From: DATKFM01 sp963810485
GTDB taxonomy: Bacteria; Pseudomonadota; Alphaproteobacteria; Dongiales; Dongiaceae
Direction of reading: 5' to 3'
Assembly (NCBI GenBank): GCA_963810485.1
Contig: CAWENQ010000003.1
Span: 372,001 to 436,000, forward strand
DNA length: 64,000 nt
Part shown: positions 9,187 to 18,431 of the stretch, piece by piece
How the letters are laid out: every line of letters begins with the position of its first letter
How positions within the stretch are numbered: position 1 is the stretch's first letter
The notes under the pieces: generated by a model
Databases searched by the model: none
What the model was told of the DNA's origin: nothing
What the model saw: only the letters and a program-made list of their open reading frames with translations
Translations under genes and position numbers: made by a program

Positions 9187-9307
9187 GCCCTGGCCTCCCG
9201 ATATGCCCGCAAACCGGCGTCTTTATGCCGGATTTTCCGGCTGATGCAAGAAGAGCGCGGACCCACGCGGACCCGCGCTCCCGAATGCAACGACGCCTGA
9301 TTCTAGG

Positions 9308-10693
9308 CTACCAGCTCTTCGAATCCTTCAGCGTCAAGTCCAATCCCTTCTTCACGATGGTGATGAACTCGTCGATATGGGCCTTGGTCCAGGTCAGGCA
9401 TGGCGAGATCAGCATGGTGTCCCGCGTCGCCCGCAGCATCAGGCCGTTGCGGATGCAGTGATCGCGGCAGACCGTGCCGGCATTGCCCACAGGCTCGAAG
9501 GTCTTGCGCTTGGCTTTGTCCTTGACGATCTCGATTGCGCCGATGAAGCCGAGGCTGCGCACCTCGCCCACCAGCGGATGATCCAACAGCTCCTTCAGCC
9601 GCTTGCTCAAGTACGGCCCGGTCTCGTCATGCACCCGCTCCACCATCTTCTCCTCGCGGATGATGCGGATGTTCTCCAGCGCCACGGCGCAAGCCGCCGG
9701 ATGGCCGGAATAGGTGTAGCCATGGCTGAGATCGCTGTCGAACAGCACCTTGGCCACGCGGTCGCAGACCATGACCGCCGACAGCGGCAGATAGCCCGAG
9801 GTGATGCCCTTGGCCATGGTCATGAAGTCCGGCTTGATCTTGAAGTAGTCGGACGCGAACCAGTGGCCGGTGCGGCCGAAGCCGCAGATCACCTCGTCGG
9901 CGACCAATAGCACATCGTACTTCTGGCAGATGCGCTGGATCTCCGGCCAATAGGTCTCCGGCGGAATGATCACGCCGCCGGCGCCCTGGATCGGCTCGGC
10001 GAAGAACGCCGCCACCTTGTCGGCGCCCAGCGCCAGGATCTTGTCCTCCAGCGCCTTCGCCGCCTTGAGGCCGAATTCCGCCGGCGTCATGTCGCCACCA
10101 TCGGCGAACCAGTAGGGCTGCATGATATGCTCGAAGCCCGGCAGCGGCAGGTCGGCCAGCTCATGCATATAGCTCATGCCGCCGATGGAGGCGGCCACCA
10201 TCGTGCTGCCGTGATAGCCGTTGGTGCGGGCAATGATTGTCTTCTTCGACGTCTTGCCCACCATGTTCCAGTACTGCCTGACGAAACGCGCGATCGTGTC
10301 GTTCGCATCGGAGCCCGAGCAGCCATAAAATACATAGTTCAGATGCGGCGGCGTCAGGTCGGCCAGCACCTGCGACAGCTCCACGGCCGGCGGCGTCGTG
10401 GTCTTGAAGAAGGTGTTGTAGTAGGGCAGCTCCAGCATCTGCTTATGCGCCACATCGGCGAGTTCCTTCCGGCCATAGCCGACATTGACGCACCAGAGCC
10501 CGGCAAAGGCGTCGAGAATCTTGTTGCCCTCGGAATCGAACAGATAGGTGCCTTCGGCCTTGGTGATGACGCGCGAGCCCTGCTGCGCCAGCTCCTTCTG
10601 CGACGTGAACGGATGGATGTGATGCTCGCGGTCGACAGCCTGCCAATGAGTGGTGGTGTTGCGGAGCGCGGTCTTTGCGGTTACGGCGGCCAT
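9308..10693 (-). CDS. spuC: Class III PLP aminotransferase, putrescine/polyamine:pyruvate type (SpuC-like)
   Basis: The 461-aa fold-type I aminotransferase carries the PLP-binding Asp266 in VADEV and the Schiff-base Lys295 in TMAKGITSG. The segments FAGLWCVNVGYGR and SHGYTYSGHPAACAVALENI are typical of omega-aminotransferases that use putrescine, cadaverine or omega-amino acids with pyruvate. The neighbours aguB, glutamate-polyamine ligase and a PuuB-like oxidase favour putrescine. A ribosome-binding site (GGGAG, read on the minus strand) precedes the ATG at 10693. The gene is intact, unlike several neighbours. Confidence 0.88.
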   Translation of the reverse strand: MAAVTAKTALRNTTTHWQAVDREHHIHPFTSQKELAQQGSRVITKAEGTYLFDSEGNKILDAFAGLWCVNVGYGRKELADVAHKQMLELPYYNTFFKTTTPPAVELSQVLADLTPPHLNYVFYGCSGSDANDTIARFVRQYWNMVGKTSKKTIIARTNGYHGSTMVAASIGGMSYMHELADLPLPGFEHIMQPYWFADGGDMTPAEFGLKAAKALEDKILALGADKVAAFFAEPIQGAGGVIIPPETYWPEIQRICQKYDVLLVADEVICGFGRTGHWFASDYFKIKPDFMTMAKGITSGYLPLSAVMVCDRVAKVLFDSDLSHGYTYSGHPAACAVALENIRIIREEKMVERVHDETGPYLSKRLKELLDHPLVGEVRSLGFIGAIEIVKDKAKRKTFEPVGNAGTVCRDHCIRNGLMLRATRDTMLISPCLTWTKAHIDEFITIVKKGLDLTLKDSKSW

Positions 10694-11083
10694 GGAATGA
10701 ACTCCCGGAAATCTTCGTATTGCGAAAGCAAATGAACCAGCCTGCGAAGGCCGGCGGCAAGACGATACGGGGAGGCGCTATGGGCGGAAGCCGATGCGCG
10801 CGCAGAGAATCAGCATCTCCGTGCGCAGCAAGCGCGGCGGAAAGGCGAGGGCGTGCGCCGATATCGTCTGGGGTTGAGAACCGAGCATAGCAAACACTAC
10901 CATACATTCCGCCGCCTGCCAAAGTCGCCATCGCCGGCTAACAGTTTGGCGCTGCATGTCTATTTTCGGGCTACGATCTGCCGGGCGCTGGCCCGCGCTC
11001 GGAGGGTTGAGTGAGGTCCGCCAATACGGGATTCCTGTTTACTTGCTTTGGTGCTATGCGGGATTGGGGAAAGCGCCGGCACA
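10694..11083. other. Divergent intergenic region, no gene recognised
   Basis: About 390 bases between the minus-strand aminotransferase and the plus-strand Lgt-like operon. It must contain both promoters, but I find no convincing -35/-10 pair, operator or RNA gene. Short open frames in it have no recognisable product. Confidence 0.6.
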
Positions 11084-11802
11084 ATGAACAGTCACCTCAT
11101 CTGGCACACTGTTTTCGAAATGCTGGCCTGGATTCTCGGCCATCGGCGTTGGGCTGTGGTCGCGGCAACGCTACTTCGCGCATTCTGCGCTGCCGATGCC
11201 GGCCGCGGAGTATCCGCGCTACATGGTCATCGTCTGGGTCGGCGCGGTCGCCGGTGCCTTCGCTTTGGGAACGCTGAACCTGATGCTGGACGGACAGCAA
11301 GCCGCAGGGCGCAGCATCCTCGGCGCCATCATCGGCGGCGTGCTGGTGGCCGAGCTCTACAAATCGATCGCGCGGCATTCGCGGCTCGACCGGCGCGGTG
11401 TTCGTATTGCCGTTGTCTTTGGCGATCGCGGTCGGCCGCATCGGCTGCTTCCTCGGCGGGCTCGACGATCAGACCTACGGCACGCCGACCACGCTGCCCT
11501 GGGCGGTCGATTTCGGCGACGGCATCGGCCGCCATCCGGTGCAGCTCTATGAATCCATCACGATGGCGATGTTCGCCGTCTGGTTCTTCTGGCTGCTCAA
11601 CGCGCACCGCGAAATTGCCGTGCGCCGCGGCTTCTACATCTTCGTCATCGTCTATGGCGTGCAACGATTCCTCTGGGAATTCTTCAAGCCCTATCCGCCG
11701 GTGATCGGGCCTTTCAACATCTTCCATCTCGGCGCGGCGGCGCTCGTCGTCTATGCGGTCCTCATGCTGACCCGACAGGAAAAGCAATATGCGCGACCAT
11801 AA
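11084..11802 (+). CDS. Lgt-like (prolipoprotein diacylglyceryl transferase family) membrane protein (two frameshifts)
   Basis: After repair this is a ~238-aa multi-pass protein with Lgt-type landmarks: GRIGCFLGG, GRHPVQLYES and, near the end, QRFLWEFFKPYPP matching the RFxxEFFR segment. Canonical Lgt moves a diacylglyceryl group from phosphatidylglycerol to lipoprotein cysteines. Here the usual HGGLIG histidine motif is replaced by LGAIIGGVLVAE and NGELWG by GGLDDQTYG, so the acceptor may differ. Extra bases near 11141 and 11375 break the frame (2 to 3 to 1). The gene overlaps the radical-SAM gene by 14 bases (its stop is 11800-11802, the next start 11789). A GGGGAAAG site precedes the ATG. 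Confidence 0.75.
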
Positions 11803-13266
11803 GCCCTATCTGTTCTACGGCCAGACCTCGTCGCTCTGCGAGACCTGCCTGGCCGCTGGTGCCGGCGAAGATCCTGATCGAAGGCAACGACGTCTTCTAT
11901 CAGAAGCGCTGCGCCGAGCACGGCGTGCAGAAGACGCTGATCTCGACCGATGCCGCCTACTACAAGCGCTGCCGGGACTATCTCAAGCCCGGCGACATCC
12001 CGCTCGCCTTCCAGAGCCGAACCGCACCATGGCTGCCCCTACGATTGCGGCCTTTGCCCGGATCACGAGCAGCATAGCTGCCTGGCGCTGATCGAGATCA
12101 ACGAGGCCTGCAATCTGACCTGTCCGGTCTGCTTCGCCGATTCATCGCCGCGCGCGGCCGGGGCAACTGCAGCTTGGCGCAGATCGAAGCGCATGATGGA
12201 TGCGCTGGTGGAAAGCGAAGGCGAGCCCGACCTACTGCAGATCAGCGGCGGCGAGCCCACCATCCATCCGCAGATCATCGAGATCCTGCATCTCGCGCAA
12301 GCGCAAGCCGATCCGCCACTCATGCTCAACACCAACGGCGTGCGCATCGCCAGCGACAGGACTTTCGTCGACGAACTGGCCAAGCTGAAACCTGGCTTCG
12401 AGGTCTATCTGCAATTCGACTTCCGCCGCAAGCGCGGCGCTGGAGAATCTCCGCGGCGCCGATCTGCGCCATGTGCGCGAGCGCGCGCTGGCCAATCTCG
12501 AGGCCGCCGGCATCTCCACCACGCTGGTCTGCGTGGTGAAGAAAGGCGTCAACGATGACGAAGATCGGCGAGATCGTCAGCCACGCGCTCGACTACAACT
12601 GCGTGCGCGGCGTGACCTTCCAGCCGGTGCAGGACGCCGGCCGCAATGACGGTTTCGACAGCAAGCGCGACCGCGTGCTGCTCACGGATATCCGCCGCGA
12701 TATCATCGAGAACTCCGGCGTCTTCGGCGACGAGGACGTGATCCCGCTGCCCTGCAATCCGGAGTGCGATCGCCATCGGCTACGGCCTGCGCGAGGGCCG
12801 CGACGTCATGCCGATCACCCGCATGATCCCGAAGGACGTGATCGTCAGCGACGCGCCGAACACCATCACCTTCGAGAAGTATCCGGAACTGCGCAAGCGC
12901 CTGTTCGATCTGCTGTCGCTCTCCGCCGCCGGCCAGCAGACAGACTCCAGCGCTGCATAGCCTTCTCTGTGCTGCCTGCCCCAGGTGGAGGCGCCGAGCG
13001 AACTCGGCTACGACCGCGTCTTCCGCGTGATCATCGTGCAGTTCATGGACCGCTTCAATTTCTGCGTCGGCGGCGTGAAGCGCTCCTGCATCCACTTCGT
13101 CACGCCGGAGATGAAGATCATCCCCTTCGACACCTACAACCTCTTCTACCGCCCGGGCGCTGCGGGAAACGCCGCGCTGGAGAAGGCACAGTCTTCACAA
13201 TTGCGTCCCATCCGCGAACAGCGGCAAGGCGTAATTGCATCGCCAGTAATGACAGATGCCCAATGA
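11789..13266 (+). pseudogene. Radical SAM protein, tetraether/membrane-spanning lipid synthase-like (multiple frameshifts)
   Basis: Fragments in all three frames assemble into one ~490-aa radical-SAM enzyme. An N-terminal rubredoxin-like part (SLCETC, RCAEHG) is followed by HGCPYDCGLCPDHEQH, the radical-SAM cluster CNLTCPVC, the SAM-binding LLQISGGEPTIHP and a C terminus CVGGVKRSCIHFV then PFDTYNLFYR. This architecture matches the archaeal tetraether lipid synthase (Tes) family and bacterial relatives that join lipid tails. I place breaks near 11851, 12028, 12150, 12187, 12425, 12558, 12764 and 12955, mostly extra bases. The start overlaps the Lgt-like gene and the stop overlaps the next ATG (13263). 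The conserved motifs suggest a functional gene read with errors. Confidence 0.72.
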
Positions 13267-13517
13267 GTGACCTCAGTCCGCAGTCAACTCCGCCGAACAC
13301 TATGGCCCGTGTCTTCGGCGTCATCCTGATGATCGTCGGCTATCTGCTGCTGTCCGCCGCCGGACTCTGCACGCTGATGTTTGGCGGCATGCTTCTGACC
13401 AATCCGTCGGCCGAAGACATCGGCATCCTTCTGCTTTACGGCGGCGGCCCCATGTTCGTCGGCGCCCTTGTCGCCTGGGCCGGCCACAGCCTGTGGCGCA
13501 GCGGTGCCGGGAAGTGA
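13263..13517 (+). CDS. Small two-helix membrane protein, third gene of the Lgt-like/radical-SAM operon
   Basis: The 84-aa protein has a short polar N terminus (SDLSPQSTPPNTMA) and two hydrophobic helices, roughly residues 15-40 and 52-75, separated by a NPSAED loop. I do not recognise the family. The ATGA overlap with the radical-SAM stop codon (13263-13266) implies translational coupling, so it is probably an accessory membrane partner of the two upstream proteins. That role is inference from position only. Confidence 0.65.
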   Translation: MSDLSPQSTPPNTMARVFGVILMIVGYLLLSAAGLCTLMFGGMLLTNPSAEDIGILLLYGGGPMFVGALVAWAGHSLWRSGAGK

Positions 13518-13559
13518 ATTCCGATATTTCACTGACAACCCCGGCGAAACCCCTGACGC

Positions 13560-14510
13560 CTAGCCGCCCGACGCCTTCGCCGAGCGCAGCACATAGATGC
13601 CGGCGGCGATGATCAAGGTGACGCCGCCCAGGGTATAGGGCGAGGGCAGCACCTGCCAGATCACCAGGTCCCAGAACAGCGCCAGGATGATCGAGCTGTA
13701 TTCGAACGGCGCCACAACGTTCACCTCTGCAACCCGGTAGGCGTGGGTCAGGCTCCAGGACCCCGCCGCCGCGATCAGGCCGGTGGCGGCGATCAAGAGG
13801 AGGTCAGTGGTCGTGGGCATGCTCCAGGCGCGCAGCAGGAACTCCAGGCTGGGATGGGCCTGGCCGGCAAAACCGCCATGGCCGAGCAGCAGCCCGATGG
13901 CCGCAGCGCCGACGATGTTCACCGTGTTCTGATAAAGCGCCATGACCGTGGTGGTGGCGGTCGGACCCAGCATCCGCGACATGATCTGGGCGATGCCGTA
14001 GAATGCGGCGGAGGCGAGAGAGAACAGCGCCGCCGGCTCGAAGGTCTCCGCCCCCGGCCGCGAAACAATCAGCGCGCCGCCAAAACCGACGATCACCGCC
14101 AGCCATCGCCCTAGTCCCGCATGTTCCTTCAACAGCGGTCCTGAGAGCGCGACGATGAAGAGCGGCGCCGAGAAGAACAGCGCCGTCGCCGTCGACATCG
14201 GCAGTGCCGCCAGCGCCAGATAGTAGGTGGTGTAAGCCAGGAACAGGAAGACGGAGCGCAGGATCATCCAGCCGAAGCGGCCCGTGTGCAGCGCCCTCAG
14301 CCCGCCATCGTAGGCCAGGAAGGCGAACAGCGGGAGATAGGCGACGATGCAGCGGATCGCCAGCACCTCCGCCACCGGATAGCCGCCGCTGACCGACTTC
14401 ACTACCACATCTTGCAGCGAGAAAATCGACGCGCCGAAGCAGAGGAACAGGATGCCCTTGAGCCGGTGGTTGGGCCGGCCGGCATCCGGCGATGAAGCCG
14501 CAATGATCAT
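13560..14510 (-). CDS. EamA/DMT-family transporter
   Basis: The 316-aa protein contains two tandem EamA repeats and about ten hydrophobic helices, with the first repeat starting LKGILFLCFGASIFSLQDVV and the second FSLASAAFYGIAQIMSR. These are inner-membrane drug/metabolite-type permeases; the substrate cannot be read. It lies directly downstream of the glutamate-polyamine ligase on the same strand (39 bases apart), so export or import of a related amine is possible but unproven. The reading frame is intact. Confidence 0.88.
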   Translation of the reverse strand: MIIAASSPDAGRPNHRLKGILFLCFGASIFSLQDVVVKSVSGGYPVAEVLAIRCIVAYLPLFAFLAYDGGLRALHTGRFGWMILRSVFLFLAYTTYYLALAALPMSTATALFFSAPLFIVALSGPLLKEHAGLGRWLAVIVGFGGALIVSRPGAETFEPAALFSLASAAFYGIAQIMSRMLGPTATTTVMALYQNTVNIVGAAAIGLLLGHGGFAGQAHPSLEFLLRAWSMPTTTDLLLIAATGLIAAAGSWSLTHAYRVAEVNVVAPFEYSSIILALFWDLVIWQVLPSPYTLGGVTLIIAAGIYVLRSAKASGG

Positions 14511-14549
14511 GTCTGCGCCCGTGTCCGCCTGATGATGCAGCCGGCGGAA

Positions 14550-15900
14550 TCAGACGTTCAGCAGCAGATGTTCCCGTTCCCAGGAACTGATGACCCGCTG
14601 ATAGGCTTCGAGCTCCGACTGCTTGACGCAGATCAGCGCCCGGATGAACCGCTCGCCGACGATCTCGCGGATCGGCTTGCACAACTGGAACCGGTGCAAG
14701 GCGTCATAGAGCGTGCGGGGTAGGGTGTGCTTCAGGCGGTAGGCGCTGCCTTCGACCTGCTCGGTCGGCTTCAGCCGTTCGATCATGCCGAGATAGCCGC
14801 AGGCCAGCGAGGCCGCGATGGCCAGATACGGGTTGGCGTCGGCGCCGGCCAGGCGGTTCTCGATCCGCCGCGAGGAGGCCGGCGAGATCGGCACCCGCAG
14901 GCCGCACGGTGCGGTTGTCGATGCCCCAATGGACATTGATCGGCGCATCCATGTAGGGCTGCAGCCGGCGATAGGAATTCACGTTCGGCGCCGCCATCGG
15001 CATGACCAGCGGCAGGTAGCGCTGCAGACCGGCGACGTGGTTGCGGAACATGGCGGTGTCGCGCCCGTTCTTGTCGGAGAACAGGTTGCGTCCGGTCGCC
15101 TTGTCCAGCACCGACTGGTGGATATGCATGGAGCTGCCGGGCTGATCGGCCAGCGGCTTGGCCATGAATGTGGCGTAGATCTTGTGGCGCATCGAGGCGT
15201 GGCGCACCGTGCGCTTGAACAGGAACACCTGGTCGGCCAGCCGCAGCGGGTCGCCGTGGTTGAAGTTGATCTCCATCTGTGCCGAGCCGCTCTCGTGAGT
15301 CAGCGTATCGACATCCAGATCCTGCTTTTCGCAATAGTCGTAGACATCCTCGAAGATGGGATCGAACTCGTTGACGGCATCGATGCCATAGGACTGGCGG
15401 CCGGTTTCCGGCCGGCCGGACTGGCCGATGGGCGGGAGCAGCGGTACATCCGGGTCGGTGTTCACCTGCACCAGGTAGAACTCCAGCTCGGGTGCGATGA
15501 TCGGCACCCAGCCACGGTCGTCATACATCTGCAGCACCCGCTTCAGTACGAAGCGGGAGGCGATATCCACCGGGCTGCCGTCGCGGTTATAGACGTCGGA
15601 GATCACCTGGGCGACCGGCTCCTCGTACCAGGGCACGATGGTCAGGGTATCGATGTCGGGCATCAGGGTGACATCGTGATCCTGCGGGCCTAGGACCTCG
15701 TCCTCCTCATCCTCGCCGAACTCGCCGGTGACGGTCTGGATGAAGATGGACTCCGGCAGCCGCAGCGACTGCTCCCGGACGCTCTTCAGGAACTTGTGGG
15801 ACGGCAGGATCTTGCCCCGGGCGATGCCAGACATGTCCGGGACTAGGCACTCGACCTCGCCGATCTTGCGCTCAGACAGCCAATCTTCGAATTGGGACAT
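14550..15900 (-). CDS. puuA: Glutamine-synthetase-family gamma-glutamylpolyamine ligase (PuuA/SpuB-like, one frameshift)
   Basis: A ~449-aa glutamine-synthetase homologue starts MSQFEDWLSERKIGEVECLV. It carries PELEFYLVQV, ESGSAQMEINFNHGD, the SSMHIHQS ATP/metal motif, NSYRRLQPYMDAP and the ending SSWEREHLLLNV. Type PuuA/SpuB enzymes add glutamate to putrescine or other polyamines. One extra base near 14903 splits DNRTVR from LRVPISPASSRRIENR. The PuuB-like oxidase at 17069 would be the next step, so a gamma-glutamyl putrescine route is likely. The minus-strand start at 15900 follows an AT-rich upstream region. Confidence 0.85.
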
Positions 15901-15985
15901 GATGCCTTCCGGCGGCGCTTTGGAGGCTCGGGCCGCCCCAAATGGCTAGCATGGCCCCAGAAGGCTTGGCAAGGCGAGGCGGGTA

Positions 15986-16010
15986 GTAAACAGTGAACTA
16001 TCTACTGTAA
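15986..16010 (-). promoter_or_regulatory. AT-rich region with inverted repeat upstream of puuA-like gene
   Basis: In the 182-base gap between two minus-strand genes an unusually AT-rich stretch (about 15986-16035) contains ACAGT (15990-15994) and ACTGT (16004-16008) as inverted arms 9 bases apart, flanked by further A/T symmetry. Position 90-110 bases upstream of the ligase start suits an operator or promoter. This is a visual call only. Confidence 0.3.
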
Positions 16011-16082
16011 ATAATTGAAAATAAATATTATTCTAGGATGGTTAATGTGCTGAGTGAGGCCAAATCAGCGGCCGAATCGGCC

Positions 16083-16958
16083 CTAAAGCTCCCACTGCAA
16101 GGGTCGGGTCATGCAGGTCGGTCCGCCGGCGCCGCGGCCGCAGATTTCCTCGCCGGCAAACTCGTGGACCTCGACTCCGGCCTCGATCAGCCGCTGCCGT
16201 GTCTTGGGCAGGCCGCTGCGCATGGCGCAGGTGCGCCGCGCCAAGGCCAGTATGTTGCAGCCCATGCCCTCGAACTCCTCTTCAGGCACCTCGACCAGCC
16301 GGATGCCGCGGGCCAGCAACAGTTCGCGGAACGGCACCGGCAACAGCGGCGAGTAGACGACCGCCAGGTCCGGGTCGAGCGGCGAGATCATGGACATGAG
16401 GTGGAAAACATCGCTCGGCCCCTTCCAGTGGGGCAGAGGCACGGTGATGACGTCGACCTCAGGGCCGAGCAGCAGCTTGAGCTGGCGGATTCCCTCATCG
16501 TTGGTGCGATAGCCGCGGCCGACGGCCAGCGTCCGCGGATCGAGCCAGGTAACGTCGCCCCCTTCGATGCTGCCGGTGCCGGAGATCGTGCCGAGGATCT
16601 TGGTCTGCCGCAGGCGGAGGAAGGACGCGATGGCCTCGGGCTCGGTGCGCCGCTGCGGCTTGCCCATGTTGCAAAGGATCACGCCGCGGTCGGTGGTGAT
16701 AGTAGTGTCCCGCGGATAGAGAGAATCCATGCCCACCTTGGCGTCCACGGGCAGGAAATCCACGGCAACGCCGAAGCGGCTCATCAGTTCGACGAAGTTA
16801 TCATACTCGCCGATGGCGCGCGGCAGATCGGGCCGGCCATAGTAGTTCAGATCCTGCCACTGCCGGTCGATCGCCGCCTCATCGACGAAGGCATCCCGCA
16901 CATGCTTGACGACGACGCGGCGGAGCCGGCCCACATCGGATTGCGCGGTCAAGGTCAT
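16083..16958 (-). CDS. Arginine deiminase / dimethylarginine dimethylaminohydrolase family protein
   Basis: The 291-aa guanidino-group-modifying enzyme has the fold's signature residues: the IEGGD motif at 131-135, His186 in VFHLMSM and a C-terminal nucleophile candidate Cys282 in GGPTCMTRPL. These enzymes hydrolyse arginine, agmatine-like or methylarginine guanidinium groups to citrulline-type ureido products. Its position between the polyamine ligase and the PuuB-like oxidase suggests it feeds amine metabolism, but the substrate is unknown. It is divergent from the oxidase gene, sharing the 16959-17068 region. Confidence 0.83.
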   Translation of the reverse strand: MTLTAQSDVGRLRRVVVKHVRDAFVDEAAIDRQWQDLNYYGRPDLPRAIGEYDNFVELMSRFGVAVDFLPVDAKVGMDSLYPRDTTITTDRGVILCNMGKPQRRTEPEAIASFLRLRQTKILGTISGTGSIEGGDVTWLDPRTLAVGRGYRTNDEGIRQLKLLLGPEVDVITVPLPHWKGPSDVFHLMSMISPLDPDLAVVYSPLLPVPFRELLLARGIRLVEVPEEEFEGMGCNILALARRTCAMRSGLPKTRQRLIEAGVEVHEFAGEEICGRGAGGPTCMTRPLQWEL

Positions 16959-17068
16959 GAGGCGGAAACTCCCGTGAATTCGCGGTGGAAAGCGGCGTGG
17001 AGATTGGCGAACTAACGCCCATTCTGCAAGGGCCGGCGCGGCTTGACCTTCCTGCTGCCATCGGCAGG

Positions 17069-18388
17069 ATGAAGACTTCAGCCCAGACTAAGGAAACCAT
17101 CTTGGCGCGCAGTTCGCTTATAGACTCTTATTATACGGCGACGGCGATCGGTGTTCCCGATTGTTCGGCCCTCGCCGGCGAAGTCGACGCCGATATCTGC
17201 ATCGTCGGCGCCGGGTACACCGGACTCTCGGCGGCGCTCAATCTGGCGGAACGCGGCTATTCTGTCGCTGTGTTGGAGGCTGAGCGTATCGGCTGGGGCG
17301 CTTCAGGCCGCAATGGCGGACAGATCGGCACCGGCTACTCGCCGGGCATGGCGAAGATCGAAGGCTGGGTCGGCCGCGAGGACGCGCGCAAGCTGTGGGA
17401 CATGGCGGAGGAGGCCAAGAGCATCATCCGGGAGCGCGTGCGGCGCCACCAGATTCCCTGCGATCTCAAGCCCGGGTATTTTCACGGCGCCGCCAAGGGC
17501 CGTGACCTGGATCATCTCCGCCAGGAGATCGAGTTGCTGTCGACGCGTTATAACTATCGCGACGCGCGCCTGATCGAACCGGCCGATGTCGGGCAGTATG
17601 TGTCCACCAGCGCCTATCATGGCGGCCTCTTCGATGCTGGTGTCGGGCATCTGCATCCGTTGAACTATTGCCTCGGGCTGGCGCGGGCCGCTATCGAAGC
17701 CGGCGTCCGCATCTTCGAGGACTCGCCGGTCGAAGCGATCGAGAAAGGCAGCCGCCCGTGGGCGCGAACGGCGCTGGGCTCGGTGCGCGCCCGATATCTG
17801 GTGCTGGCGGGGAACGCCTATCTCGGCGAACTCGTCCCGAGCATCCGCCGGAAAGTGATGCCCGTCGGCACCTACATGGCCGCGACCACGCCGATGGGTG
17901 AGAACCGCGCGCGCAGCTTGATCCCCTCAGACGCTGCGGTCACCGACACTAAGTTCGTGCTCGATTACTACCGGCTTTCCGCCGATCACCGTCTGCTGTT
18001 CGGCGGGCGCGTCAGCTACACCACATTGCCGCCGCCGAATCTGAAAGCGGCCATGCGGCGTTCCATGCGGGCCGTCCTGCCGCAGACCGATGATCTGGAA
18101 CTAGAGTACATCTGGGGCGGCAATGTCGCGATAACTGTCGAGCGCACGCCCCATCTCGGCCGGCTCGATGGCGCCGACAACATCTACTTCGCCCATGGTT
18201 TCTCCGGCATGGGCGTGGCGCTGACCGGCATCGCCGGTAAGGTCATCGCCGAGGCTATCGCCGGAACAGCCGAGCGGTTCGATGTGTTCACCAATCTGCC
18301 GCACACCACGTTCTTCGGCGGCAAGCTGCTGCGCACGCCGACGCTGGCGATGGCGATGCTCTGGTATCGGATGCGCGATTGGCTATGA
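17069..18388 (+). CDS. puuB: FAD-dependent oxidoreductase, gamma-glutamylputrescine oxidase-like
   Basis: The ~439-aa DAO-family flavoprotein has a Rossmann FAD site CIVGAGYTGLS (Gly47-Gly52) with acidic Glu70, a WGASGRNGGQIGTGY segment and a C-terminal IYFAHGFSGMGVALTGIAG. Members of this type oxidise gamma-glutamylputrescine or other N-substituted amines. An in-frame GTG at 16985 would add 28 codons with no family resemblance, so the ATG at 17069 is preferred although its ribosome-binding site is weak. The PuuA-like ligase and SpuC-like aminotransferase nearby support a polyamine role. Confidence 0.85.
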   Translation: MKTSAQTKETILARSSLIDSYYTATAIGVPDCSALAGEVDADICIVGAGYTGLSAALNLAERGYSVAVLEAERIGWGASGRNGGQIGTGYSPGMAKIEGWVGREDARKLWDMAEEAKSIIRERVRRHQIPCDLKPGYFHGAAKGRDLDHLRQEIELLSTRYNYRDARLIEPADVGQYVSTSAYHGGLFDAGVGHLHPLNYCLGLARAAIEAGVRIFEDSPVEAIEKGSRPWARTALGSVRARYLVLAGNAYLGELVPSIRRKVMPVGTYMAATTPMGENRARSLIPSDAAVTDTKFVLDYYRLSADHRLLFGGRVSYTTLPPPNLKAAMRRSMRAVLPQTDDLELEYIWGGNVAITVERTPHLGRLDGADNIYFAHGFSGMGVALTGIAGKVIAEAIAGTAERFDVFTNLPHTTFFGGKLLRTPTLAMAMLWYRMRDWL

Positions 18389-18431
18389 TGCGTTCGAGAA
18401 ATGTTGCGGCAACATTATTGCGGGTTCATCC

